A stretch of DNA of 64,000 nt from Mansonella perstans. Taxonomy: Eukaryota > Nematoda > Chromadorea > Rhabditida > Onchocercidae. Shown piece by piece: positions 12,383 through 25,202 of the stretch. The stretch is from contig JBAMDO010000575.1 of the NCBI GenBank assembly GCA_037074765.1, positions 372,001 through 436,000 on the forward strand, written 5' to 3'. Under the pieces are notes generated by a model. It was given only the letters and a program-made list of their open reading frames with translations, had not been told where the DNA came from and did not search any database. The translations under genes were made by a program, and so were the position numbers. Position 1 is the first letter of the stretch; every line of letters starts with the position of its first letter.

Positions 12383-14690
12383 CGTACATTATCAGATATG
12401 ATCAGTTAGGGATCCGATGGGAAGCAGTAGGAAGTAGTAGAAGTTTGTCAAAGAAGCAGGGAGGAGAAATTGCGATGAGAGGCAGATTGGTTGAAATGCA
12501 GTGATTGCTGTTAAAACTGCTATCAGTCCGGATGAGGCAGAAACTGGTAGTCCAAGTCTAAGCTAGTGTGATACGGATTAATCTCTGGAAGGGAGGGATC
12601 CTTTATTCTCCATCATTTCTTAAGTGAAATAGAAACTCAATCAAGCATGAATGCAACTAAATTTTCGGATTTTTATGGTAGCTCCAAAGCTTTCTTGATC
12701 CTTTTCAGTATGTCTTTCCGAACGCATCTTTCGTACTTTGATGAATTGCTTGCTATTCGATGACTCATTTCAAGACACACTCAAATTTGCATATTTAAAT
12801 GAAAATGACAAACAGAATTGTTTATAATGTTCCTGAAAATATTTATTAAGAAGAAAGAGGATCGATTCAAATTATTTCGACATCTTAGAATTCATCGATT
12901 ATATAATTCAAATTAATGCTATGACATCTTACAACAGATATGTCATCACTTATGGGATATTCCCGAAAAAAAAGTTATTACTTGGAAACATTTCGGTATT
13001 AAAAGAAAAGAAAAAAGTTATTTCTTGAAATCGCTCTGTTCGTTTGATTGGGACAGTATGACTTTATTCGGAAACAAAAAAAATGATACTTTGCAATTAG
13101 CATAAGTAAATGAAACTATAATTTTATATGAAAAAATTTTAAATAAAAGAAAAAATTCGAAACTGAAAAGAAATTAAAAAGAATTTTAAAACGACATTTC
13201 AGTGGATGATTGGAAAAAGGCCATGCTATGATTTAAAATGACAATTACCATTTAAGTGATTGATATAATAAAAGCATTAATTGAATATGTTTGTTACCTT
13301 TTGACCATGTCGTACAAAATGACCAATGCACAATCATTTACACAGAACTGAGAAACAAAAATATCGCATAGAGACTATTTGGTAAGAATTTGGAAGAATA
13401 TGAAACTGATAAAAGAAAAAAAAAATTATCGATGGACAATAAAATTATTCAACAAATAATTCTATCATTTTGGGATAGATGAAGTGAACTTTAAGCATTT
13501 GTCAGTTTTTTATTAAAGTCTAAATAAACTAACATGGTCATTCTCATACAAGCAACTTCCAGTTTGTTATTTAATAATCATTCTGCTCACTTAACAAATT
13601 ACTCATTACCTGTATTGAATAACAGAATATTAGATTAGTGAAGTTAGAAAGATAAAAGACAAGATCGCCAATATCATAGCTCATATCTAGATTGCTCATA
13701 GATCGTTCATATTTAGCTTATTAATTTTTCCCAGTTCTAACATATTAATTCCTAAACAACTTAACCTTTAATAACTTGTAATGCTGACATATCATCATAT
13801 TACAAAATTTAAATGTTTAAATAGTAAAAACAAATGACATATTTTGTTCCCGAGATCATTGATTATTCATTCCTGAATAGTATGTTTAGGATCACAACAT
13901 AACATTACTATTCATTCATTCTAGACAGTGATTTTTACGCCACATTTCAACTTTCCATAAATATTCCAAGCCTACAGCGCACAATATCATTTGTCTTTGT
14001 TTGTATTAGAATTTTTGGAGCAACGCCATGCAGACAGCTCTTTCTTTTCCACCAAACATATATATATATATATATGTTTATTCTATTTTTCATACAAATT
14101 GATGCTGGACAGACACATACACATATACATACACACACACGCGTATACATATAGATACCGATACGGATACATGTACATGTGTCAGCATCGCTATTAACAT
14201 TGTTCGGCATTGTCGAAGATTCCCTCCCCTATCGGTGTGTCTGGGATGGACCATTCCGAGGCATTAGGAGTTATTGTTTCTTCATCATTATTGCTACTCT
14301 TTTTATTAGCTTATTATCATTTCACATTACACCTGAATAAACAAATAACATCGTTTTAATTGTTGATATTAATAGTAATCGATAATTAGTTTTTTTTGCT
14401 AGAACATTTCCGCAAAAGTAATCATTTTTTTTTCTCTTTTTGTTCCGATTGCTAGTTATTTTTCTGGGGTGTTATTTTTTATTCCGGAGTATTTAATTTT
14501 ATTACGAAATATTTAATTATATAAGTAGTGGAGCAAAAATAAAGGTTATTTTTGGTATATTTCATCATCATCATTACTATTTGAATTAATGTTTCAATTA
14601 ATTTTCAGATTTTATCACTTTGGCTTAATGAACTGAATAAAAATGATCGATCCATAAATGATGCATTCGCTGATTGGAAGAAATCCATGA
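12383..14690. promoter_or_regulatory. 5' flank of the minus-strand Hox gene
   Basis: The first 220 bp upstream of the Hox start codon (12383-12600) are clearly less AT-rich than the surroundings and purine-rich, fitting a 5' UTR or promoter. No TATA box or clear trans-splice acceptor could be fixed. Further out are a (TA)n tract and a CA-rich stretch near 14.06-14.18 kb. No coding exon is seen. Confidence 0.4.
14057..14180. repeat. (TA)n and CA-rich simple sequence
   Basis: A (TA)10-type run at 14057-14077 is followed at 14111-14180 by imperfect ACACAT and CACACA sequence. The overlapping open frames on both strands come from this low-complexity sequence. Confidence 0.85.
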
Positions 14691-14701
14691 TTTTCTTGGA
14701 T

Positions 14702-14772
14702 GGTTCACCCTGTAGATCCGGGTTTATCTGACCTATTTGAACCAAAATAAGCTCGTCTCTACAGGCAGGACC
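14702..14772 (+). ncRNA. MicroRNA precursor hairpin, mir-993/mir-231 branch of the mir-10 family
   Basis: The sequence folds into one hairpin. The 5' arm (14706-14728) carries ACCCTGTAGATCCGGG, the mir-10/mir-993 5p core. The 3' arm (14748-14770) carries AAGCTCGTCTCTACAGG, which as I recall matches arthropod miR-993-3p and resembles C. elegans miR-231. By hand, 23 of the first 28 positions of the stem pair, counting two G-T wobbles, with small mismatches at 14707-14708 and 14717-14718. The arms stagger by 2 nt at both ends, the geometry Drosha and Dicer leave. It sits between two Hox genes, where mir-10-family genes are found in many animals. MicroRNAs of this family repress Hox and other mRNAs after transcription. 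Which arm dominates is unknown; conservation suggests 3p. The strand follows from the arm order. Confidence 0.88.
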
Positions 14773-17700
14773 TTCTGGGCTACCCTTTATTATTATCAGT
14801 TGTTATCGTTTATTTTTATTTCATTATCCTGACGCTCGTGCTATTGCCAACATTATCACTATCATCTCTACCACAGGTTAGTTATCATTAAAGGTTGTTT
14901 TCTTCATTTTTAGTTTCATGTTTACTGTTGATCGAAATGGATACTTTGATTATGAAATGATGTTTTTGCAAATGGTAACGTTATTGATAAGTTTACATCG
15001 TCGAGAAAATTTGACGTCATTATTTTCCTTTTTCATTGATTGCTAACTTTCTGAAATCTCAAAGCTCTAATTCAGTTTTTGGTAAAAACATTGATAGGTT
15101 TACCGGGCAGTATTGATTTAAAACAAATTCAAAAATGCGATTTTTGTGGTCTGAATTGCTTCCTTGTCATAGATGCACACTTTTGTCGCTGTTTTCATTA
15201 CAATCTTCGATGTTTGCCGTTACACCATTAAACACATTCGCAATTGGCAAACATTCGATTGTAATGATTAGGTCGTTGGCCGAGTTTCTTAATTTAAATG
15301 AAATTTGATACTTCCGCAAAGTCGCATTAAAATCAGTCCTTCACTTCTTTTCTATTCATTGACTTTCTACATAATGATAACAGTAATACAATTGAAATTT
15401 GTATCACTTCGATGTTTAAACAATCAGCGTCTCATTCTGTGATACAATGTCATAAAATAATCTTTTTATTATCATTATAATTAATACTTAATACATTATT
15501 AATGTTATTACTGTTAGCATTATTATCATTGCTATCGTAATTCTGTTTACTGTGTTGGATTTTATTTGTCATAACTATTTATCATGGAAGAACAAAAGTA
15601 TTGGTTGCTTCGGAAGCGCTACGTCGAAGCGTAAGTCCTTTTTTTATTCATTTTCCAAAAAAGTTAATTAGTGAACAAAAATCCCATGAAAAAAATTCAT
15701 TTCTTGCTATTGAAAGGAACTTGTTGACATAATGACGAGCTTATCATTTAAGCATTTCGTTTGATAAGAGTTTCTGTTGGATAATTTATTTTTTCCTACA
15801 CTTCAATAGAATTTTTTTTTGAGCAAAAATTAGTTTGTTCAGTTCAAATTAACAATTTTTATCGGTATTTTTGCATTTCTTGAGTTTTTTGTCTAAAAAA
15901 GAAAGAAAGTATGGTTCTCCTTTGAGAGAATTTTCTCAATTTCTAATTGTTTCATTTCAACAGATGTGCCTGAATTAGAGATCATGATATCTTATGCACA
16001 TGACAGCAGCAGCTCTTATCATATTTTTAATCAGCCATTCATCACTGATGATTTTCAAAGCAGTTAAATATTAAGAAGCGTGGAGGGAAAAACAGTCTTT
16101 ATAGTTTAAAAAATAGAATTTAAGTTATTATTACAAGCTCAATGAAGGATATTAATTAAAATTTGATATTTTAATTTGTTTTGATATTTGATTTGCGCAG
16201 AAGATTTGCTTCACTTCCTTAGAACAATTAATACTGGGAGAAATACAAAGAGAGAAAAACAAGTGAAATTTTGAATGAAAAATTCTTGAAATCATTCGGT
16301 ACTTTTATATCGAGTTTTTTTGCTAAGTTTTGTAGGAGAGTAAGTTTTGTCGCTTTTCAACAACAAATTTTTGTTGCTAACTTTTGTAAAGTAAGTGCGT
16401 ATGTTTTTTTATTTCATTTAAAAACAATTTATATTATATTTTTTATATAGTAATAAATTACTGTCTTCGGTAGCAAAAGAATGTTTATTTGTTTTTGTTG
16501 TATTATTTTAGTTAATCATTTCCAATTAATTCTGATAATTTCGTCACCGTTTTACACTGTATTTTTATGATTGAAAAAACATGCAAATTTCTGCATTGCA
16601 GCTTACATAAAACACAGCATATTTCGTAAATCGTAGACATTTCAGGCTCTATTTCGACCTGTCAACGTTTCCATTTGAAGTATTTAACATTTCCAGTATG
16701 TGATATTCACTTTTTTTTTTCAGTATATACCTTATAATGTTAAGTGAGAATTATTCTAATTTAACCTACCGTATAAAATATTCTCGAAGTATTAAAGGAC
16801 TTTAATTACATCAAGAACTCATATATACTAAAAAAAATTATTTGAATTTGGTTTGTGTGTTTTGTGATTTATGTGATTTATCTGATAATAATATCGATTT
16901 ATCCAATTACTTCATTTAAATCAATTAGGATGACCTTTCAAAACTATATGCATTTAATATTGTGACATTTTTATACTTTCGTCTGTTTAACTTGAATTCT
17001 TTCATTGTTAGTCAAAGGACAGTTCATTTTAATATTGCTTTGCACTTCGCTATTTGATTAATCATTGACTGTTTTTGTTATCAAAGCAGGCGTTGTTGTA
17101 CACCGCAGTTTGATCACTTATTTTTTATAAAATTGTTTGTTTCGGAGATTTTACCTATTAGATTATAATATGCAAATTTCATAGCTTGAAAATTGGAACA
17201 ATGATGAATAAATGAAATTAATTTGATGTTATTTGTTTATAGCTATAATGATCACAATCGAAGTTTGTTAATTAAGTCCACGTAAAAGTGATGCAATCGG
17301 TGGTCAGTTACATGTATTGTAGACTTTCTCATGAAAGTTTTCTATGACATATGACATGAAAGATAAGCTGAACAGTTATTGTCAAGAAAATGGTAAAAAT
17401 ACGATTCCTGGAGACGTACGTGCACTTGATCGATTGTTATCTTATGTTTAAAATAGCAAACGTGAAGTGAACGAGAAACACGGAAGATGAGTATTCTGAA
17501 AGAATTGGTCATATTTTTACGAGCAAGATATGATAAGTTCAGCTGATAAGTTATAATTTTGGGAAACTAATCGATTATACTTTTAATATGCAAGAATAGG
17601 AAGAAGGAATTTATTGATTGATCAGTCACAAGAGTTCACAGCTTTAAAGCAATGAAATATGCTTCAAATTTATTCACAATAAATTATGGTTAGTATTTTT

Positions 17701-20700
17701 GGGTCATTGTTTTTGCAATAATTATAAAATGGTTTGATTAGCGAAATTCATCGTTATCACTTATCTTACCAAAAAATGGAAGTATTATCACTACTCATTC
17801 CATACCAATTGCTAGACAATGCAGTTGTAATGACGAACCGATCAGATTCATAAAAAGATCATTTCAGTCTTAATTTTTATAATTTCGATTTTTAACTTTT
17901 ATCAGTAAAGTGATAAAGAAAGTGCATTAGTGACGGAATTATTTTATTTTGAATACAGTTTTCATTACTGAAACTGTAAAAAAGCTTCGGTCACTAAATA
18001 AATAGACACTAGTCATTTGTGTCATCATTACGATCATTCTTCATCGATAATTTACTCCCAGTTATTTCATGTAGTCATTAGGTTAGTTTTTTACGGTTTC
18101 AAAAATTTGATCTATTTGTCAAATTTCAGAATTTCTAATTCGATGTAATATTTTAAACATTTAATGAGATCGAAAAGTTCTGTTTTTTTTTTTTTTAATT
18201 TTTTTATTTCTAATTCCAAGCAATTAAAAGAATGAGTTTTTGCATCTATCAGTTTTGCTTACTTAAGTGATATTTGAAACAATAACAACAAGCGACAAAT
18301 GCACTTCGTTGTTTCATTTTTCCCTCAAAAGAAATACTCAATCATTTCTTGTGAATTCAAGATTTCAAAAGAAAAAGCTCAAAATTTTTGTTTTAAATGA
18401 ATCAGCGCACTTTTACTGTCCAAATATTTCATAAAACATCCGAAATTATTTCATTTTGTTTCAATGAATTGTATTTCAGTTCCAACAATGGCATGAATTT
18501 ATAACAAATGTGAAAATGTTTTCGCAGTCTTTTATCTGCCGCCTTTGTTTAAATAAATTTTTAGTTGCAACATAACAGCATTAGCTGTAGCATTTGTGAA
18601 ATATTAGAATTTTCAAATAATTTTGAAACAATTCATATTTAATTATGATGTAAGAACTATTCAGGGAATGAATTAAGAGTGCGGTTTGTGGAATAAGTAA
18701 GCGAAATTTGTGTAGAAATCAAAATAAATAAGTAAACTTTAAAAATTTTAAAAGCTTCGAGAGAAAAAGTGCGGTGTATTAATTGGCTGTTACATGATTG
18801 AAATTATCGGCAGTTTGCCGATAAATCTGATTTTTCGTCCATAGGTCATGCAGTTTTATGTTTCACCATTAAAAGCTCACACTTCATGGAGATAAAATGT
18901 AACACTTTATTGTCTTGCATAGCAAGCAATTAATGAACTTGAATTCTGATTAATTGGTAAGGAAATTATCATCGAGTGCAAGCATGATAAAACGAACATT
19001 ATAAGTAATCAACCATAGAGCATTTTTTTTCTGATAGATTTTAAATTTAATGAGTAACAATAATAGTATTAGATCAAAATAGATCGATCTGTTCATTTCC
19101 ATCGTATAAAAATTATTCAAAAGCTTTTTTCTCAACAAACAATTTCAGAAATGTTAATTTATTTAACTCATCTATTTATTATCTTTCTTTTTTATGGGGT
19201 GAACAAAAGTTTTATTCGATAATCAAATGGAACTAATTGACTTTGAATCATTTCTAAAGCATCGTTTTCCCATTCAATCAGATTGAATTTTCTAAATTAG
19301 CACTTTCGGTATATTTTTACTAACGATGTAAAATTGGAATTCTAACTGAATATATTTCTTTCCAATCTTTAACTCATTCCAGATTCTTTCCTTGCGAAGA
19401 TTCAATTGTTAAGCTTATCGTCGATGTTTGCATTGTCCTGCTATCTATCTCACAGTTCAAGAAATGATAAAATTGGAGTTATGTGAAATTTTAAGTCGTT
19501 TTTCAAAAAATTTCATTTATTCGATCCCGCGAATATTGATAAATTTCTTAGTTCGGGGCATCTTGCTGAAATATTGTGATAACCTGAACAAACTTTGAAA
19601 TCCAAGATTTTCTTCCAATAATTTTTCTTCCACACCTTTTTCAATTTATCATAAATTATTTTTATGTAATTTCTGTCAATTTTGCTGTATTAAAATACAG
19701 AAAAGACTCAATGTAATATATAATCTTTGAATTGAACTTTTTCTTTATGTTAAATTCAAACTTGGCAATGAATTTATCCGTTCATTTTAGTAATTTTTTT
19801 TGTTTACGATCTCCACCACAGTTATATGTTTCAAAACGACTTTTATTTCATTTTTTGATAAATCTTTTATTACTTTAAATTGTGGCTGAATCGCTTTGTC
19901 GAATCACAACGCTGTAGAAGATACTATTTAAACAATGTATCAAGTATCACTTGTGAACGAATCATTCAACAACTTGAATGAATTTTTGACACAAAGAGAT
20001 AAAAATTACCTTCTTTTTTTCATTCTTTATTTCCTTTGATGAACCAGTCGATTTAACGAAAGAATCAATGTCTAATGGAGTGACACTGGGATCGGTTATA
20101 CATCAAAGGATCTAACAGTTTGGTTATTGAAGCAGTTGTTCCTACAGCAATCTTTTTGAAATGTCCGTCTATTCCGATGTTTTGAATTCTCTGTCGCAAT
20201 ATTTTGACACATTAACTTTCCATCCTAACATCCCCTTCTTTTCTTTCATTTTCTGGCATTTTGAGAGATTCATTTTTTTCCAAATTAATTTCATTTCAAA
20301 TTTTGATAAGTCAAAAATGACTTCTGATTCGAAAAAAAATAAATGTAATAAATTATCTAATAGGATTTATTTCTTACAATTAATAAAACTTTTTGCTTTA
20401 AATTATAATCAAATAGGAAAAGTTTAAAATTCAAATGGTGGAATACCCTTTCACTTTTATTTATTATTTTATTAGTATTTGAATATTAGCTTCTAAAATG
20501 CCAACAAAGCGCACATCCTTACATCTTTTTTTGATTGCACAGCTGCATTGCAAACACTTATTCTTCATCAATGGATGATCCGGAAATATCCAAGTTCCTT
20601 TTTTCCTTTTCTTTTTTTTATTTCTTCTTTTCTATGATAATAATTTATTTTCTGGTAAAAATTGCAAAATTATGCTATTAATTTATTGCAGTAGCCAAGG

Positions 20701-22786
20701 ATTGGTATAATTGAAAAGAGCCTAGTACTAACGGTGTATTTTCTTTGTCCTCGTATTTTGCACCATTTTGGTTTTGACTACTTTTTATGGATGTTATTTG
20801 AAAAAATGTCTTCAGAATATGTAAGTTGTATGTATCTGCGTATTATTTCCAATGAAAAAAATATCTTTTCTGTTTTGAGTATTTCCGGACGGTGCTTGCT
20901 TAATTTCATTTGCGATCAATGATGAGGAGATGGGACAGTAACACCATTAATTAAACAAGCAAATTACTTAAGTTAATTAAAAATGAAAAAAGAAGTAGTC
21001 ATTTTCATGCAAATGTCACATGAACATGATTGGCGCAAAAAGATCACTTTACAGACTGTTTCAGACTTGCCTTCTCACAAATTTTAATGAATTATTGCCA
21101 AAGCTTTTCTATGAGAGGACAATAATTTATCCAGTTTCTTCAATTTTTTTTCTCAGACCTGTTTTCCATTCCGTTCTTCATTTTTATTCCGGCAAAAAAA
21201 AACAGAGTTCGCTTGATACCGCATCTACTACATTTTTTTTAGTTTTTTTTGATTGCAAGAATTTTCTCAACAGCTGTTGCGATATTTTGCAGCACAAATA
21301 AGAAATTCTTTTTGTCAAATTTTTTCAGCAAGAAATATTTTTAATTTTTAAATATTATGCAATATTTTAAAGTACACACTAATTTATTTGTGTTACAAAT
21401 ATATGGCATAGAATTTATTCACACTTTCGAAGGCATGCTTATAAATTAAAATGCAGACGTTCAAATTTGTACATTTGTATCTTACGACAAAGCATAAATG
21501 TAACAGGAAAAAATATGAAATGAAGATTTGTATTGGCTAGAATATTTCTCTACATAGAAATCTTCTATTGCCAGAAATACAAAAAGATTTGAGCTTTATT
21601 ACGGCATCGGATATGTAACATTTTTTGACAGCTTTGAAATTGAAGTTTGGAGGTTTTTTACAAATTAGGGTAAATATTTAATTTCTAGTTGGTTACCAAA
21701 AACTCGAACACTTAAATGTTTTCATTGAACAAACTACCAGATCAAATAAGCTTAATTAAAAAGTAAATTATTAGAATTGCATGGATTTTGTAATGAATTT
21801 TAAAAACATTACGATATATCTTCTTTCAAGCTTTAAGTAATTAAAAATGTAATTTTGATTGCAAAAACAAGTCGGTATTAAGGAACATGGGATCAGCCCA
21901 AATGATCCAAGTTTTTGTGCACTTCTATAATTCTAATTTATCATCGGTTTGAAATGTAACAAAATAACTTTGATTATAAAAAGCAAAAAATTTATGCAGT
22001 ATCACTGGCAGATGATTCGGTTACAATTTCAAAGTTTCAAATTAATAGGACATTGTTCTGCAATGTTGAAATATCAGAAAAGCAAACATATTCCATAAAT
22101 TGTGGAAGCCATCTTATTACGAAGATTCTTCCGGAATAAATATCATGATATGTTTTGCAATGATGGCAACAATTGGGCCAAAGATGGCCTAGAAACAAAT
22201 GTTGTTAATCAAAAGCAGCACAATATTCATGGAGATAGAATGGCCGAATAATGCAATTGAGTCTGAGTACAGAAACACTGTAGATGAGTTTGAAAGCAAT
22301 TTGTTTCTTGAAAATTTATCTTTTTTTCTCAATTGTTGCCTATTTCACATTGTCATCGTCTTACTTGCTATAGTATACTTGACCGGATATGTTATTACAG
22401 CCGAAATATGTGAAATCATTCATTTGGCCTCTTAAATTTCTAAAAAATCACTGACTCAATAATTTTTATCACAACAAAGAGAGTTATTTCGTTTTTTGAT
22501 TTCTATCTTATTAGTAATGTTCAATACATCAATGCAGCATTTCATAAAATTTCTATTAATTTAAAAAAAATTACAAAATTTTAACCAAAATTTTGACAAA
22601 ATAAAATTTAATTCTTTGAGGGAGAAGCGAAATAAAGAATTTAAAATGTTTTATTTAACATAAACAGCTTTATTAATTTCACTTTATACTCACTTTCCAT
22701 GTGGGTATGTCAGTGTCTGCGAATATACTGTTTAGTAGTCGATAAATGTATGTGTTTGCATGTATGTTAATATATATATTTCTATA
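14773..22786. other. Hox intergenic region, distal part: no gene seen
   Basis: Eight kilobases of AT-rich DNA. Open frames (for example 20161-20427 and 21020-21301, plus strand) are Phe-, Asn- and Lys-rich with no family likeness and are about as long as chance allows at this base composition. A 78-codon frame at 22199-22435 has one hydrophobic segment and is listed separately. The region may hold cis-regulatory elements for the two Hox genes; I cannot locate them from one sequence. Confidence 0.5.
22199..22435 (+). CDS. Candidate small single-pass membrane ORF (78 aa)
   Basis: An ATG-started frame with a polar, acidic N-terminal half (MEIEWPNNAIESEYRNTVDE from an internal Met) and one strong hydrophobic segment (CLFHIVIVLLAIVYLTGYV) near residues 47-65. 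The local base composition is a little less AT-rich than the flanks. No family is recognised and no promoter or splice context supports it. At this A+T content frames of this length arise by chance, so this is only a candidate. Confidence 0.15.
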   Translation: MLLIKSSTIFMEIEWPNNAIESEYRNTVDEFESNLFLENLSFFLNCCLFHIVIVLLAIVYLTGYVITAEICEIIHLAS

Positions 22787-22933
22787 TTATTGTTCAGGGA
22801 TGACCTCCAAAAATGGAGCCAACTGCTGCTGATCAGACGACATTGTTTCTGTCTGTCCTTCAGTTTGCTTTGACATCAGACACCAATCGCCCAGTAAATC
22901 AATTACTGTAACTTTGACTTTTCGAAATGACAT
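22787..22933 (-). CDS. Candidate 48-codon ORF or terminal exon in a GC-raised island
   Basis: Within a noticeably less AT-rich stretch (22.79-22.93 kb) the minus strand has an ATG-started frame of 48 codons. It begins MSFRKVKVTVIDLLGDWCLM and ends APFLEVIPEQ before TAA, with balanced amino-acid composition. It is preceded in frame by a TAA. No family is recognised. It could be a small gene, a terminal exon whose partners I cannot see, or chance. Confidence 0.22.
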   Translation of the reverse strand: MSFRKVKVTVIDLLGDWCLMSKQTEGQTETMSSDQQQLAPFLEVIPEQ

Positions 22934-23191
22934 GTTATATTGGTACGCTTATTCAATCATTCTCTCCACATTCTTTTCATGGATAACTGTTTGGTTATCA
23001 TTCCTAAAAACGTTGCATACGGTAACTGTAAGAAATTCTGCTTTATATCAGCTAAATTAAGTGGAAGTTAGAAAATATGAGCTAAGAAAGATAAGCTACA
23101 AATGTAACGACCAAAAAAAGTGTATAATAACTCGGTATGAAACATTTCATCACTAGCTTTCACCTGTAATTAACCTATTAACTCCAGATAA

Positions 23192-23215
23192 TTCACCCAA
23201 GAATCCTTGGGTGAA
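23192..23215. other. Perfect 10-bp inverted repeat, 4-nt loop
   Basis: TTCACCCAAG and CTTGGGTGAA flank the loop AATC. The stem is GC-balanced in an AT-rich setting, so it is unlikely to come from composition alone. It could be a protein-binding palindrome or an RNA stem; no longer hairpin extends from it. Confidence 0.7.
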
Positions 23216-23826
23216 CAATTCAAGCAATACAAGCGTAAATCACGAAAAGTCCATTTCCGTTGGATTTTAACTTTATTAATGCATATGCAATTGAATTTCT
23301 TCTAGCTTTTTTCTAGCTAAAATTTTAATTTTCAACACTATGAAAATAACTGAACTATCATTTCCATCTCTTTCCTAATTTTCGATTATACTCAAAATAG
23401 AACAATCGTAATTTTAACGATTTCAGTTTAAAAGCAAATATTATTTGCATGGTGATGTAATTAATTTAAATAATCTGTAAATTATTTTACGTTTTGTAAA
23501 TTTCGTTTCCACCACTGAATATCAAAGCTTATTTTACTTAAAAATATTGATTTTCCTTTTCTTATTACACTTTTCACAATTGCGATTAGATACTTGTGAA
23601 TCTCTGGTAGTAAGTCAATCATTATTTGTCATTTTGATAATGCGATTATTATTATGACGATATTCCTAATAACTAAATTAATTGCATTATAATAAATATA
23701 ATATCTTTAAGAGACAAATGGTATCGAATTTCCAGCAGAAGTATTTTCTTAAAATTAGCACAGACAAGGAATACTTAGCAAAAGATTCTTTTTGTTTCAA
23801 AAACTCATATGCTTTCTGAATCCCAT

Positions 23827-23947
23827 GATGATCACATTATCAGCAGAATCAAATAAGGATCGCATTATTATCAAACTGAAATAATGATTGTGCTATCAGC
23901 AAATCCAAATAATGACTACTTTATTAGCATATTCAAATAATTATCAT
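23827..23947. repeat. Degenerate minisatellite, about 29-bp unit
   Basis: About four diverged head-to-tail copies of a unit resembling AATAATGATTGCATTATCAG followed by CAAATTCA. Spacing is 28-31 bp and mismatches are numerous, which suggests an old array. Confidence 0.55.
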
Positions 23948-25064
23948 CAGAGCCAAAGAATAATTGAAAAATGAACTGCACTAATTAGATATGAAATTGC
24001 TTAATTTGAAAAAGCGAAAAATTTCTCAAGCGCTTTTATTCTGGACAGAGAACAGCGCCTTGTTGGCGTGTACTAAAAGTTTTACAAATTAAAAATTCTA
24101 TTTTATCTTAATTCGCTTTCTTTAGTTAACTTTTTAATTTAATTTTCCTTTTTCTTTTCCGAAAATCAATTATATAATGACAACAATATCTGAAAAAAGT
24201 TTTCGTGACAGCAAAAAAAAATTTAAAAAAATATATAGTTTAGAATTCTTGCTGAAACCTCTTTAGATTGCATACTTTTTTACCGATTGTGAAAGAGTAA
24301 CGAAAGAATCTCACCAAAGTTTCGAAGCAATTAGAATTGTGAAGTAAGTTGAAAACAATGCAAAGTTTTGATTTATTATTTAATATCATTATTTTTCAAT
24401 TCAAACTTCATGATGCTTTAATTTGAAATGTTCATTTAATTTGTTCTGACGCATTACTTTTCATTAAGCACTTGTTCTAAAATATTCCTTTCCCATTTTG
24501 TCGTCTGTTAAATTTAAAAAAACAAGCTAATCAAAGCAAGAAGTTCTCTTTTTAATTTGCACCTGCTTGTTGTTTTAAGTTTTCAAACAACAAAAGCATT
24601 GGTGGGAAAAGAATTACATCAGTAAAAGTTTATGACTAAGAAAGTTTTGCAATTCGTCAAAAAAAATGTGGAGAGAGTGTTGTGTAAAATATGAAATTGG
24701 CAATAAGTGATAAAATTTTTGATTTAATTACAAGTAATACTGAATAATTCGTTAATATTAGAAAAATATTACACAGTCGTACTAACACAAAAGTTGTAAT
24801 TCCGCCGAAGTACTGATAGAAATATTTTTGATTTTGATATGACTATGGCAATAATTATCACATTGATTATTAATTATTGCAAAGGTAAAAATGTAAATAC
24901 GAAAACTATGATGGCATTCAAAAAATGTCCTTGAGTTACGGCTTATTTGATGTTTATTGAAATTTGTAATAAGAATTGAGCAGAAGTCAATTGAAGTTGG
25001 TAATTTAAAAGAATTGTTTAAAATGATAATTTTATTGATGTAGTATAAATAAACGAAGTGAGAA

Positions 25065-25202
25065 ATGAGGGCAATAGTTCCCGATGTTAGAGAAAGACTC
25101 GTTAATTCAGCATTGGAGCCACACTTCCCGAAGATTTACGATTATAGCATAGGGACATACAGGCATCATCCAAGGAGGACAATCTCGGGCCGCGGTACTT
25201 GA
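25065..25202 (+). CDS. Orphan protein-like ORF (45 aa) in a GC-raised island, frame interrupted by TGA
   Basis: Roughly 25.08-25.23 kb is near 50% GC in a region near 30%. The plus strand has an ATG-started frame of 45 codons, preceded in frame by TGA. It contains VPDVRERLVNSALEPHFPKI and, near the end, TYRHHPRRTISGRGT, then TGA. The same frame continues open for 13 more codons to a second TGA at 25242-25244. Composition (Arg, His, Pro, Tyr) is unlike the surrounding chance frames. I do not recognise the family. Options: a short conserved exon whose donor lies near the GGTACT at 25194, a small gene, or a decayed copy of a gene elsewhere. Confidence 0.35.
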   Translation: MRAIVPDVRERLVNSALEPHFPKIYDYSIGTYRHHPRRTISGRGT

